Source: Diacronema lutheri (Eukaryota; Haptophyta; Pavlovophyceae; Pavlovales; Pavlovaceae). From it: a DNA stretch of 64,000 bases. A model generated the notes under the pieces. It was not told the DNA's origin. It did no database searches and was given only the letters and a program-made list of their open reading frames with translations. Both the position numbers and the translations under genes were made by a program. Shown in pieces: positions 38,420-49,864 of the stretch. The stretch covers positions 248,001-312,000 of the forward strand of contig JAGTXO010000013.1 of the NCBI GenBank assembly GCA_019448385.1. Reading direction: 5' to 3'. Position 1 is the first letter of the stretch, and each line of letters begins with the position of its first letter.

Positions 38420-38519
38420 GCTCCACCCTTCTTCTCACCTCTCAACGTCCCCGGGCGTTCGCTGAAGGTTTACGACACGGGACGCAGACGGTCATCAGAC
38501 GTAACGTTCATCGAGGCAC

Positions 38520-39977
38520 TCACTTTGTGTTTGCACCGTCGGAGAGGACGCGCGCGCGCGGCGCGCGCGCCTCGGCGGTGGACGTTGGTGCGCCCACGGC
38601 TGCTTTGTCAGGCGCTCGGGTTTCGGCAGCCGTCGGCGCCTTTGTGCCTCGCGCGAGCGCGCGCGTCTGCTGCAGCTCGGCCCGAAGCTGCGAGCCGTCA
38701 TTCTCCAGCGCGCTCACGAAACGCTCCTCCATGCGCTGCAGCCGCGCGCGTGCTGTGCGCAAGTGCCTGGTTTGGCAGCGCGCCACGCGGGCGGGTGCGC
38801 TCGGCTGTCAGCGCGCGCGCGGACGCGCTGCGGTCTGCCTCGAGGGACGCAGGCTGTGACGTGATGTGACGCGTGCGCAGGGTGTGCTCGCGCGCGTCGC
38901 GAAGCCGAGCGGCGCGCGCACTTCTCGTCGCGCGCGGCCGCCAAGCCGCGGAGCAGCGCCTCCTTCTCGGCCTGCTTGGCGGCTTGCGCGCGCGCAGCCT
39001 GCGGATCCGAGCGCGGCGCGGGTGCGCGCTCGGTTGGCCGCGACGAGGGCGCAGCGCACGGGGCGCGACGCCAAGGGAAGGTAGACGGAAGGGAAAGTGG
39101 ACGGAAGGGATGGTGGAGCGCACGCGCCGCGCGCGCTCGCGCGCATCGCGGTGCGCACCTGCGCCGCGCGCTCGTAGGCCTCGCGCACGCGCGCTCCAAC
39201 CTCGTCTTCCTCCGCGGCGAGCGCGGCGACGAGCGTGCACCGCTCGGCGGCCGCGCGCGCGCGCTCCGCCAGCGCCACGCGCGCCGCGCGCGTCGCCTCG
39301 CGCTCCGCGCTCGCGTCAGCCCGCACGCGCTCGGCGCGCGCGGCGTCGAGCTCTACGCGCAGCGCCTGCGCGGCGCCGCTGCCCGTCGCGGCCGCGGCCG
39401 CGCAGCGCTCGTCGGCGTCGGCGCACGCGCGCGCCGTGCGCTCCTCGGACGCGACGAGGCGCGCGCGCCAGTCGTCGTGCTTGGCGCGATGCTGTGCGGC
39501 CTGCTGCTCGGCGACGTGCAGCGCAGACGCGAGCCGCTCCTCCGCCCGCGCCGCGCGCTCCTCGGCGCGCTGTCGCGCCGCGGCCTCGGCCGTGAGGCGC
39601 GCGCGCAGCTGTGCGTGCTGCGCGCTGGCGGCGCGCTCCGCGTCGGCAGCCGCGGCGGCCGCGGCGGCGCGCTCGCCGGCGTACGCCTCGGAACGCGCCA
39701 GCCGCGCGTGCAGCTCCTCCGCCTCCGCCTCCGACCTCACGAGCAAGGCGAGCGCGTGCGCCTGCTCGGCGGCGAGCGCGCGCGTGTCCTCCTCTGCGCG
39801 CGAGAGCGCAGCGCGCGTTGAGCTGTGCGCTGCCGCCTCAGCTTCGGCGGAGGTGAGCGCGGCGTCGCGTCGCCGCTCGGATGCGGCTAGCCGCTCAGCA
39901 AGCGCGCGCTCAGCGGCGCCCGCGCGCGACAGCGCCGCGCGCGCATCCGCGAGCTGATCGCGCAACGCGGCCGCGCT

Positions 39978-40016
<39 letters not shown>

Positions 40017-41648
40017 ATTGCCCACGGCCGGCCCGGCTGTGGCGTGCACGCGTGCCGCTGCGCGAGCAGTTGCGCTCACGGCCGGGCTCTCGGCGGTACC
40101 ACCGCCAAAGCTCGCGACGGAGATCGCCGGACTCGCGACGGAGATCGCCGGACTCGGAGGCGCGCGCGCGCCGCGCGGCGTGCCAGCGGCGTCCGTGTTC
40201 GCGCCGGCGCGCGCAAGCGCCGACGGCGCGCACGGCGTGCTCGCCGTGCGCGCGCGGCTGCTCTGGCGGCTGCCGTCCCGCGCGGACGAGGCTCCATGCG
40301 CAGGAGCGCGCGCTCGCTCCTGGCGCGGCGCGCGCGACGACGCGCTCCAGTGCGGGCTCGCGCCTCCTCCCGCGAGGCGGCCGGAGTCGTTGTCCGCGCC
40401 GCCGCCGCCGCCGTCGTCGTCCGACGATGCGCGCGCGGTGTCGTCGGCGTGCGGCCGGTATGCGCGTGGCGCCGCACAGGCGGCAGCCGCAGCGTCAAGC
40501 CCGTCCGATGCGTCGCTCGTGCCACCACGGCTGTGCTCTGCCGGCGAGGGCGGAGACGCACTTGCCGACGGCGGTAAAAAGACGGAGAGGCCACAGCTGC
40601 CGTCAGCCCGAGCGGCCGGCGCCGACCGTCGCGGGGGCGGAAGCGGCGGGGTGGGCAGCGGAGAGCCGAGGCCCATGACCGCGGCGCTTGCCGCCGGCAA
40701 GTCCGCCGGTTGTTGCGGCCGCAGCGCGTGCCTTGCGCTGCTCGGGCTGGCCGTCGTCGCGGCCCATGCGCTGGCCGTGAGCGCCGCGAGCAGCTCAGCA
40801 CAGGGCTGCGCGCAGCCGGCGTCGGACGCGGCAAGGCGTCGGATCACCCTCTCGCCGCCGAGCACGCGCACATCGGCAAGCCCGCGCGGGCAAGTGGCGA
40901 GGAGGGCAAGTAGATCAACGCATGCGCGTGCACAGTCGCCCTCGCCCTCGCCGCCACTTCCCCGCGCGCCAAGCAGCTCGAGCGCGGCGCGCGCAGCGCC
41001 AGCGTCGAGGAGCAGCGCGCGGCCCGCGCTGCACAGCGCGAGGCTTGCGCACGCCTCCGCAGCCCAGACGCGCAGCTCCGCACTCGCGCTGCCGCCGTTC
41101 GCGCTCTCGCCGCGCATCGCGCCGACGAGGTGAGAGGCCGCGCTCCCGCCGAGCGCGGCATCGACGCGCACAATGCCAGGATCGCAGATTCGGACGAGCG
41201 CGTCACGCCCCGCGCCGTCACGCAGCTGGTACGCCAGCGCGCTGATGGCCCACGAGCGTGTCTTCTCGTCCGTCTGGCCGGCGACGAGTGCGCGGCACAG
41301 CGGGTAGACGAGGTCGCATCCGGCGGCGCGGATGCGCGCGCGGGTAGAGGGTGGGCGGCTGAGGTAGCGAAGGCACATGGCCGCCCACTCGCGGCTTGGC
41401 ACCGGCTGCCCATCGATGAGCGCACCAGTCAGTGCATCGAGCACCCGCGGCGTCGCCAAGCTCTCGTGCGCGCGCTCGGCGCACGCCAGGTAGGCGAGCG
41501 CCGATGTCGCGAGCAGCCGCGTTTCATCGAGGTGCGCGCCGGGTGCGAGCGCTTGTTCAAGCAGCACGGCGACGGCGCCCGGCGCGTCCGCGACCAACCC
41601 GTCGCGGCACAGGACGACGAGGTGCCGCAGCTGGTCCCCGGTCGCCAT
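38520..41648 (-). CDS. Armadillo-like repeat protein with long coiled coil
   Basis: ATG at 41648. Exon 1 (41648-39159) starts with helical ARM-like repeats (DETRLLATSALAYLACAERA, PSREWAAMCLRYLSRPPSTR, EKTRSWAISALAYQLRDGA) over about 300 residues. A Ser/Pro/Asp-rich linker follows, then a coiled coil of about 300 residues from LRDQLADARAALSRAGAAER onwards. An intron at 39158-38999 (GTGCGC...CGCAG, phase 0) leads to AARAQAAKQAEKEALLRGLA. The next junction is unresolved. The final exon near 38760-38520 encodes LQRMEERFVSALENDGSQLR and ends at TGA 38520. Short SPAISVAS repeats are visible mid-protein. A scaffold or ciliary/cytoskeletal role is possible, but the family is not identified. Confidence 0.6.
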
Positions 41649-42098
41649 CGAAATGCGTTTGAAATCGCAGGCGAAGTCGCCACCGACCTGTCGACGGCAG
41701 CATCACCTGCGAGAACTCTTCAGCGTGATGTCCGTCGCGCGGTCCACTGTCGGCGGCAACGAGTGTCGGCTGATCGCCTCGCCAGAGCGAAATATCACTC
41801 GTCAAACCGGCTGCAAGGTGCAGACACTCTCATGCCCAGCCTGCATCCCTCACCATGGGGCCGCCAGCGAGGCTGTGTGGTGCGTGCGGCTGAGGCACAA
41901 CAGGCAAACAGTGTGGCGGCGCGCGGGCACATCCGCAGTCACGCGCGCGCACACCAGCCGAGCCGAGTCGCGCAACGCGAGCGCGTCGCACGCTGGTGCA
42001 ACGCGCACAGCGGCAACGGCGCGCGCCGGGGGACACAGCGCGTCGTGGCACGACGACGCGCGCCGGGGGGGAACACGGCTGGAGAGACACCGTCGTGG

Positions 42099-42114
42099 GG
42101 TGTAGACATACACC
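42099..42114 (-). terminator. Histone 3'-end stem-loop of H2B copy 1
   Basis: On the minus strand GGTGTA-TGTC-TACACC forms a 6-bp stem with a 4-nt loop, about 75 nt after the H2B stop. Stem length, loop size and GG...CC closing pairs match the replication-dependent histone mRNA stem-loop. Confidence 0.75.
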
Positions 42115-42189
42115 AGGTTGTGTGGAAACGCCAGCGGTGAGCGCGTGCGCCTCGAGGGCGCGGCGGCGCGCCGCCGGCCGGCCGCGGGC

Positions 42190-42555
42190 TTAGGCGTTGG
42201 ACGTGTACTTGGTCACCGCCTTGGTGCCCTCGGACACGGCGTGCTTGGCGAGCTCGCCGGGCAGGATGAGGCGCACGGCCGTCTGGATCTCGCGCGACGA
42301 CAGCGTGCCCTTCTTGTTGTAGCGCACGAGCTTGCCGGCCTCGGTCGCGATGCGCTCGAACGCGTCGTTGATAAACGAGTTCATGATCGACATCGCCTTG
42401 CTCGAGATGCCCGTGTCGGGGTGCACCTGCTTGAGCACCTTGTAGATGTACGACGAGTACGACTCCACGCGCTTCTTGTTCTTCTTGCTCTTCTTCTCCG
42501 CCTTGGGCTTCACCTTCTTCTCGATCTTCTTCGACGGCGTCTTCTTGGCGGGCAT
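42190..42555 (-). CDS. Histone H2B, copy 1
   Basis: 121 aa, single exon, ATG at 42555. A Lys-rich tail ([20 protein letters not shown]) is followed by the H2B fold: [80 protein letters not shown] and [10 protein letters not shown]. The C-terminal AVTKY contains the conserved Lys that is ubiquitinated in other eukaryotes. It is divergently paired with H3, sharing a 196-bp promoter region. Nucleosome core component, nuclear, and probably S-phase expressed given the 3' stem-loop. Confidence 0.97.
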   Translation of the reverse strand: MPAKKTPSKKIEKKVKPKAEKKSKKNKKRVESYSSYIYKVLKQVHPDTGISSKAMSIMNSFINDAFERIATEAGKLVRYNKKGTLSSREIQTAVRLILPGELAKHAVSEGTKAVTKYTSNA

Positions 42556-42751
42556 GGCTCTGTTCGGCGGGAGAGCCACTGGTGCGTACACGACCGGTGG
42601 GGGGCAGCTTTTGCCCAAAGCCGCGAAAAAAGGGCGCAGCAGGCGGCGCTTGCGCGGAGTGCCGCCCGAATTGCGACCGGTTCCTTTTCTCCCAACTAAC
42701 CGTCTGCGCAGTAGCACCCGTCAGCTCCCAAGTCCCTCCCAAAAACTCGCC
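42556..42751. promoter_or_regulatory. Bidirectional H2B/H3 promoter, copy 1
   Basis: 196 bp between the divergent start codons. It contains CCGCGAAAAAAGG at 42621-42633, which reads TTTTTTCGCGG on the other strand and resembles an E2F site. The same block is in copy 2 at about 60198-60210. Regulatory role inferred. Confidence 0.5.
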
Positions 42752-43297
42752 ATGGCCCGCACCAAGCAGACCGCGCGCAAGTCCACGGGCGGCAAGGCGC
42801 CGCGCAAGCAGGTGCGCGGCGCGCGCGCGCACGCGCCGCCGCCCGCTGCGTGGCATCGGCGCCGTCGCGCCGCGCACCCCGTCGCTCGCGCTCACTCGCG
42901 CGCCCTGCACCCATTGTCGCGCGCCGTCGTGCGCCGCGCGGCTCAGCTCGCGACCAAGGCCGCGCGCAAGTCGGCGCCGGCGACGGGCGGCGTGAAGAAG
43001 CCGCACCGCTACCGCCCGGGCACCGTGGCGCTGCGCGAGATCCGCCGCTACCAGAAGTCGACTGAGCTGCTCATCCGCAAGCTGCCGTTCCAGCGCCTCG
43101 TCCGCGAGATTGCGCAGGACTTCAAGACCGACCTGCGCTTCCAGTCGTCGGCGGTCGTTGCGCTGCAGGAGGCGTCGGAGGCGTACCTCGTCGGCCTCTT
43201 TGAGGACACCAACCTGTGCGCGATCCACGCCAAGCGCGTGACGATCATGCCCAAGGACATCCAGCTCGCGCGCCGGATCCGCGGCGAGCGCGCCTAA
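42752..43297 (+). CDS. Histone H3, copy 1, with one intron
   Basis: Exon 1 42752-42811 encodes [20 protein letters not shown]; intron 42812-42946 (135 nt, GTGCGC...CTCAG); exon 2 42947-43297 starts [20 protein letters not shown] and ends [13 protein letters not shown]. The mature product is 136 codons and canonical, with K4, K9, K27 and K36 contexts present. The intron splits between Q19 and L20 and is (GC)n-rich; its length, a multiple of three, keeps the frame open, so naive translation would insert 45 residues. Confidence 0.97.
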   Translation: MARTKQTARKSTGGKAPRKQVRGARAHAPPPAAWHRRRRAAHPVARAHSRALHPLSRAVVRRAAQLATKAARKSAPATGGVKKPHRYRPGTVALREIRRYQKSTELLIRKLPFQRLVREIAQDFKTDLRFQSSAVVALQEASEAYLVGLFEDTNLCAIHAKRVTIMPKDIQLARRIRGERA

Positions 43298-43426
43298 GCA
43301 CTGCAACGTGCGCACGCGCGTGCCACCAAGGGCCGCCGCGCAGCGCGCAAACGGCGACGAGCGTCGTGATCATTGGCTTCGCGCCGATGATCTTGCCGGC
43401 GAACAAGGAGAACAAGGAACCCATTC

Positions 43427-43442
43427 GGTGTATATCTACACC
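43427..43442 (+). terminator. Histone 3'-end stem-loop of H3 copy 1
   Basis: GGTGTA-TATC-TACACC, 6-bp stem and 4-nt loop, 130 nt after the H3 stop. Same design as at H2B. Confidence 0.75.
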
Positions 43443-43518
43443 CCTGTGACTCTCTCCCTTTGCGAATGCCTGTGCAACGACCATGATCGCGATGGCATGA
43501 CTGCTTGCCACGGCCTGT

Positions 43519-46500
43519 CTACACGGGTGGCAGCGGCACGGTCTTTCGCAGCATCGCGTTGCCCGAGCGCTCCCACTTCACGGCGGGCTGGGCCATCGAG
43601 CCGCGCGCAAGGACGCCGCCGCCGAGGCGCGTTCCAATGTTTGATGTGGCCGAGCGTGCAGCAGACGAGTGCAGTGCATCGGGCAGCGTCGCGCCGACAG
43701 GCGCGGAGCGCGCCGTGGGCTGCGTGAGGAAGAAGGAGGCCTGCTCGCGGAGAGCGCGCAGCTCGAGCTCCTGCTCTGTCAGCCGTGCTGCGCTGCGCGC
43801 CGAGCGCCGGGCGCCCGCGCGCTCGGCCGCGTCGTCGTCGTCGCCGCCGCCGTCGTCGTCGTCGTCGTCCGCATCGCTCAGCCCGAGCGTCTTGAGCATC
43901 GACGCGCGCTCGATGGCGATCTCGCCCGCGCCGCGCGAGTTGAGGTGCTGCTCCACCATTGCCTTAGCGCGGTCGAGCGCGCGCTTGAGCCGGTGGTTCT
44001 CGCGGCGCAGCAGGTTGACGTCGTCGAGCAGGTCGGCGTTGTCCGAGCGCTGCGCGCGAAGCGCGCCGTTGCGCTCGGCACGCGTCGTCGTCAGGCGTGC
44101 GCGCAGCCGCTGCGCGTCGCGCTCGGCGACCGAGCGCTGCCGCTGCGTCTCGCGCAGCGCCATCGCCTCAAAATGCGGCGGGTGCGTGGGCGCGGGCGCG
44201 TCCGCGTGCGCCTTGAGCAGCGCCTCGACGTCTGCCCACGAGCGGCTCGACGTACTCACGACGCGGCCAAGCCCATCGGCGAGCACAAAGAGGCGATGCT
44301 CGAATGAGGCCGAGCGACCGCTCGCGACGCGCAGCTGCGTGGCCGCAGCGTCGTGCGCGTGCTGCCTCGCGGCGAGCGCCTTCTCGGCGAGCTCGCGTCG
44401 CTTCGCCTCGTCCTTGAGCTCGGCGAGCATTGCGTCGGCCTTGCCGGCCAGCTCGCGCCGCTGCTGCTCGGACGCGCGCTCGCCTGCCTGAGCGGCGCAG
44501 GGGTCGCGCGAGGGCGCGTCGCGCGGCGCACAATGCGTTGATAGCGGCGCGCGGCGCGGCGCGGCGCGCGGCACGGTGCGTGCGTGCGCGCGCGCGCGCT
44601 CGCGCACACCTCGAGCTCCTTGACGCGCGAGTCGAGCATATCGCGGCAGTTGACGAGCTTGACGGCCGTCTCGGAGAGCTCGTGGTACGCTCGGTCGCGC
44701 TCGCCAAGGCCGCGCTCGCGCTCTTCGACGGCGACATGCATCGCGCCGAGCTGCCGCTCGAGCGCCTCGATTTTGGCCTTGGCCGCGCCGAGTGCCGCCG
44801 CCTTTTGCACCGCGGCCTCCTCGAGCGCTTCGACCTTGGCGGCGCGCTTGGCCATCTGGTTCCGGTCGACGAGCCGGTCGACGCGCAGCTGCGACACCTC
44901 TGCCTGCAGCGCGCGGTGCTCGTCGGCCGCCTCGCGCCGCAGCCGCGCGACCTCGTTGTCGTGCTCCTCCTCGCTCATCGCTGACGCCTCATCGGCGACG
45001 ACGTTCGCGACCTCGAGCTGCTGCGACGCCGCCTGCTGCACGCGCCGCAGCTCCGCCGCGTGCGCCTCCGCCGCCGCGTCCGCAGCGGCGCGCTCGGCGC
45101 TCAGCTGCTCGAGCAGCGTCGCGAGGCGGCTTGCGGACGCGGCGCGCTCGGCCTCGAGCTCGGCGGCGAGCGTGGTCGCCTTCTCGATCTCGAGCTTGAG
45201 CGCGCCCTCGAGATGGGACGCCGTCTCGCGCCGCTGGTTGTCCGCGTGCTGCGCCTGCGCGGAGAGCCGCTTTGCAAACGCGGACGCCTCGCCCAGCCGC
45301 GCGGCGTGCGCCTCGCCGAGCTGCCGCTCGAGCCGCGACGTCGCGGCGGTGTGCGCGCTCTCCTTGAGCTCGAGCCGCTCGCGCCACGCGCTCTCGACGC
45401 GCGCGACCGCCGTCTCCATGTTGATGCCGGTCTCGCTTGCCGCGAGCACCGCCTCGGCAAGCTGCGTGCGCAGCTCTTCGAGCGAGCGCCTGCCGATGGA
45501 GACGACGTCGGAGAGCAAGAGCGAAGCGAGCGGCACCGGCTGCGCGCTGCACTCGAGGCCGCACGCGAGGAGCGTGAGCGAGAAGACGAAGACCGAGCCG
45601 TCCTCGCCCGCGCTCATCAAGAAGGAGTCGTCACTCGTCACCGCCATCCGCGTCACGCGGCCGTGGTGCGCCTGCCACGCGCGCGCGCCAACCGGGCCGG
45701 GAACGAGCACGGCGACGAGCCCGCCCGCGCGCGCACCGCCCGAGCTCACGACCGTGAGCGTCGCGCTCAGGCGCGCGTTGCCGCCGTGGCCGCTGCCCAC
45801 CGCCGGCGCGCCGCCGTCGGCCCGGCGCTCGGGGCGCGCGTCGCGCCCGGCCCTCGGCGCGACGCCGCCCGCGCCGTCCCTCTCGCGCGCCTCGACGCCA
45901 AAGACGTGGATCGCGCCGTCAGCCGTGCCCGCGAACACGACGGGCTGAGCGCGCATCGCGGCGAGGCACGTGTACTTGACGGTGCCGCCCGGCGCGCCGG
46001 CAACGGGCGCCGGCGGCGCGTCGCCGTCGACGCTCGGCGCATCGGTGAGCGCCGTCTGCGCGACGACGAGCTCGGTCACCTCGCCCGCGCAGACGAGCCG
46101 CAGCCGGTGGTCTGTTCCAACCGCGACGAGCGCCGGGCGCGCGCGCGGGTCGACGATGCCGCGCGACACGCGCGCGCGCGGCTCGAGGTCGAGCGCGCCG
46201 CCGCTGCCGTCGTGCGCGCGCGCGTCCGCCGGCCATTTCCGACGTGCGCGCGCGTCGCCGTCGTCGGCGGCGGCGGCCGCGCCGGCGGCCGACGCTCCGA
46301 AGCGCACGGCGCCGACGAGGGCGACGGAGGAGTAGGACGTGCCCTTGACGTGGTGCTCCTCGACGCGCGAGCCGTCCGCGAGGCCCCAGCAGTACGCCAT
46401 CCCGTCGGAGCCTGCCGACGCGAGCGTCAGGTCGTCGGGCGCCCAGTAGATGGCGTTGACCGCGCCCATGTGCCCGTGAAGCTTGGCGACCAGCGCGCCC

Positions 46501-48296
46501 GAGAGCACCGAGTAGACGAGCACGACGGAGCCGCACGCCATCGCGAGCTGTCCACCGCCGTTGGAGTAGGCGGCGCAGCTCGCATGCGCGACGTGCAGCT
46601 CGCGGCTCGGCCAGAGCGCGTCGACGCCGACCTCGAGGAGCGACACGCGGTCCTTGCGCACGAGCGCGAGCTGCGTGCCGAGCGGGTGCAGCGCGAGCGA
46701 GAGGGCCGCGCCCTCCTCGGCTGCGTGCACGATGAGCGTGACGCGCGGTGCCAGGTAGCTGTGCACGCGCACGCTCCCGTCGTCACAGCACGTCGCGAAG
46801 ATTGGTTTGGACACCGCCGCGGCCAGCCCGTTGATCGCGCCGCGCGGCACCGAGCCGAAGAGCAGCTCGTACGCAAACTCGGCCGGCGCGCGCAGCGGCG
46901 CGTCGAGCGCACCGTCGGCGCCGCCCGCACCGGCGCCGCGGCCGCCGGCCGCGCGCGTCGCGGTCGCCGACGCGCCGCCAGCGGCCGCCGTGCCGCCCTC
47001 GAGGCCAAGCGTGCGCAGCGCCGCGCGCAGCGAGAGCGTGCCCAGCTGGCAGTCGTCGAATTGCAGCAGGCACTCCGACTCTGACGGCGACAGCGCGATG
47101 CCGACCACGGCCGCCGAGCGCGCGTCGCTGCGGATCGCGCACGCGAAGCGCAGCCGCGAGCCCGTCGGCTCATCGACAAGCACGAGCGTCGAACCGTCGG
47201 ACGTCCCGATGAGCACGCCCTGCACGGACGCGCACACGCACGTGACCGAGCACGGCGGCGGCGCCGCGCGCGCATGCGCCGCGGACGACGACGCGGCGGC
47301 CGAGGACGGCGCGCGAGCGACCACGGCCTGCGCGATCACGGTGTGCGCCTGTGACACGTCGGAGGGCTGTGCGAGCGCAGCCGTTGGCTCGGCAGGCGCG
47401 CCGGCGCTCGATGCGTCATCGCGCGCGCTGACGCTCGGCTCGCTCGTCAGCTCCTCGTCCTCGTCCTTCCCTTCTGCCGCACCGCCGCCGCCCGCCGCGC
47501 CCGCGCCCTCGTCCAGCGCGACGGGTGGGCGTGGCGGGTGATACCAGCGCAGCGCGTGGTGGTGCTCGCCGGACACGAAGATGTGCGCGAGCCCGTCGGC
47601 GGTCAGGACGACGAGGCGCGAGCCGGAAAGCCAGACGTGCTCCTGCACCGCACTTCCGCCCAGCTTGCGCATCGACGGGATCTCCACCTCCTTGAAGTTT
47701 CCCTTGTCGCCCAGCCGCGCGATCCGCATCGGCGGCGAGAGTGAGAGGATGGCTGGCTGCTCCGGGTTGAACCGCACGCGGCTGACGGGTGTGCGCGACT
47801 TGGATGTGCCGACGATTTTCGCCTTCTCCCAGTGCCACACCGTGCACGCGTGCTCGGGCGCGCCCAGCTGGCACGCGACGAACTTTGAGTCGTGCGAGAA
47901 GGTGGCGCACGTGATCGCGCCCTCGACGGACGTGTGGTGCAGCGTGCGCATGCTCCGGCGCGTCGGCAGGAAGACGATCGTAAGCTGGGAACGGCTAGGC
48001 TTGCTCGCGCCGTACGCCGAGTAGAACTCGCACACGGCGAGGTATTTGCCATTGGGAGAGACGGCCATCGCCGTCACCTCGTGCACCGCGGCCGGCTGCT
48101 CGTAGACAAAGGACTGGAACTGCGACTGCGTGTCGTACAGCGCCACGTACTTGCCCACGGGGTAGAGGAGCGAGTGGTCGTTCGCGTAGGCGATGCCGTC
48201 GCGCATCGAAGCGGTGCGCGTGCCAAAGCCGTGATGCACGGTCAGGCGCGCGCCGTCCGCCTGCGCGCCGGCGCGCGCCGCGGCAGCGTGTGACAT
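43519..48296 (-). CDS. CFAP57: CFAP57/WDR65-like WD-repeat and coiled-coil flagellar protein
   Basis: Exon 1 48296-44610, intron 44609-44488 (122 nt, GTGTGC...CTCAG), exon 2 44487-43519, joined in phase 0, about 1,550 aa. The N-terminus has the CFAP57-type opening: VHHGFGTRTASMRDGIAYAN, then LLYPVGKYVALYDTQSQFQS, followed by WD-like blades (MAVSPNGKYLAVCEF, CATFSHDSKFVACQLG, YWAPDDLTLASAGSDGMAYC). After about residue 900 it becomes an uninterrupted coiled coil (RVESAWRERLELKESAHTAA and onward). This matches CFAP57, an axonemal inner-dynein-arm-associated protein, so the organism should build motile flagella. Ser/Ala-rich insertions lengthen the WD region. It is divergent from phosphomannomutase. 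The last about 115 coding bases are duplicated near 61.1 kb. Confidence 0.8.
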
Positions 48297-48555
48297 GGCG
48301 CGCAGGCCGGGTGGCGCGGACGGCCATCGACCGCTCGGGTGCGCGCGAGCAGTCGCAGGCGAACGCGGGGATAGAGGTGCGCGCCGGGTGCGCGGGCGCA
48401 CCCGCTCCTCCTCCTCGTCGTCCACGCCATGCTGCCGCGCGCGCGACATGTTGCGTGGCGCCGTGCGCCACGACCGCCACCGTGAAACCGACCGCGAAGT
48501 CTGAAACACAGGTTCACGTGCGTCGGCGCAGCTCGTGTGGGAAGCGCGCGCGGCG
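48297..48555. promoter_or_regulatory. Shared upstream region of CFAP57 and phosphomannomutase
   Basis: 259 bp between divergent start codons. No specific element recognised; a bidirectional promoter is inferred from geometry alone. Confidence 0.35.
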
Positions 48556-49459
48556 ATGGGCCGCGAGCAGGTGCTTTGCCTGTTCGACGTAGATGGCACG
48601 CTCGCAAAGTCGATGAACAAGGCCACGCCCGAGATGCTCGCGCTGCTCAAGCAGCTGCGCGGCAAGGTCCTGATCGGCGTGGTCGGCGGCTCCAACATTG
48701 GCAAGCAGCAGGAGCAGCTCGGCAAGGATTGCCTGAACGACTTTGACTACTTCTTCTCCGAGAACGGCCTGTGCGCGTGGAAGAATGGCAACGTGCTCGC
48801 CACCACGTCCATCAAGGACCACCTCGGCGAGAAGAATATCAAGGTCTGCGCGCGCGCAGCGCGCTGTGGGCCACGCGCGCGCGCGCGCGCGCGCGCGCGC
48901 TACGCGCATGCGCGGGGGCTCACTCCGCCCGGGACGGCGCGCGCGCACCCGTCGTGGCGCCCGCGCAGGACCTCGTCAATTTCTGCCTGAGGTACATTGC
49001 CGACCTCGACATCCCGATCAAGCGCGGCACCTTCTTTGAGTTCCGCAACGGGATGATAAACGTCTGCCCGATCGGCAGAAACTGCTCGCAGGCGGAGCGC
49101 GACGCGTTTGAGCAATTCGACGCGAAGGCGGGGGTGAGGAGCAAGTTTGTCGCTGAACTTAAGAAGCGCTTCGCGGACAAGATGGGCCTGCAGTTCTCAA
49201 TCGGCGGGCAGATCTCGTTTGACGTCTTCCCAATCGGCTGGGACAAGACCTTCTGCCTGCGGTACGTCGAGCACGTGCCGACCGTACACTTCTTTGGGGA
49301 CAGGACGATGCAGGGCGGCAACGACTTTGAGATCTATTCGCACCCGCGCACGATCGGACACGCCGTCACCGACCCGGCGCACACGATGCGCTTGCTGCGC
49401 GAGCTCTTCTTCAAGGAGGTGCCCGCGCCACTCCCGCTCGTCTCGCTGCCGCAAAAGCT

Positions 49460-49491
<32 letters not shown>

Positions 49492-49580
49492 AAAGCCTCT
49501 TCCCATCGGCGAGCGCGCTATTCGCCACCGCGCTGCTCGCGGCTGCGGCCGGGCTCGTCATGCAGCAGCCGGGCTTCTGA
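48556..49580 (+). CDS. PMM: Phosphomannomutase with extra C-terminal membrane tail
   Basis: Exon 1 48556-48843, intron 48844-48968 (125 nt, GTCTGC...CGCAG), exon 2 48969-49580, phase 0. HAD-type catalytic motif [10 protein letters not shown] (nucleophile and acid Asp), then [87 protein letters not shown] and [16 protein letters not shown] are all eukaryotic PMM signatures. It converts mannose-6-phosphate to mannose-1-phosphate for GDP-mannose synthesis and glycosylation. Unusual: after the normal end (LLRELF) there is a Pro-rich linker and a hydrophobic segment, [18 protein letters not shown], that could anchor the normally soluble enzyme. The neighbourhood is rich in glycosyltransferases. 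Confidence 0.95.
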
Positions 49581-49775
49581 TTTCGTAGTGAAGCTGAGGG
49601 CAGACACGCCTTTCCCGCCACGGCCGCCAGGCGTCAGAATCAGAATGCCCGAGGGCTGGTGCCTGCGCGGGTCGCTCCGCCGCAGCGACACTTGTGCACG
49701 GGCCACATGCGCTGCACGTGGGCACGACCTCGTGCTCGTGCGCGTGCCTGCCAGCACAAGGTTGATGCTGGCGAT

Positions 49776-49810
49776 GCGCTCGTCACTCGTCACTCGTCAC
49801 TCGTCAGTCG
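49776..49810 (+). repeat. Short tandem repeat (CTCGTCA)n
   Basis: Three to four units of CTCGTCA between PMM and the CRM gene. Confidence 0.8.
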
Positions 49811-49864
49811 GCTTTGTTTGGACTTCGGAGTTGACGAAAGTTTCAAAGTTGGTTTGTCACCGCC

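Larger units (their letters stand above)
41945..43636. repeat. Segmental duplication containing H2B-H3, copy 1
   Basis: Highly similar to 59522-61205, including intergenic and 3' flanks. It extends into the last about 115 bases of the CFAP57 coding sequence. The copies differ by scattered substitutions and small indels in non-coding parts, while the histone proteins are unchanged. Confidence 0.85.

Noticed and set aside
40000-41130. Plus-strand frames opposite the armadillo/coiled-coil gene
   Set aside because: The minus strand has periodic helical repeats and a long coiled coil; the plus frames are compositionally random.
42190-42555. First impression of an H4 gene paired with H3
   Set aside because: The helices [18 protein letters not shown] and the ending AVTKYTSNA are H2B, not H4.
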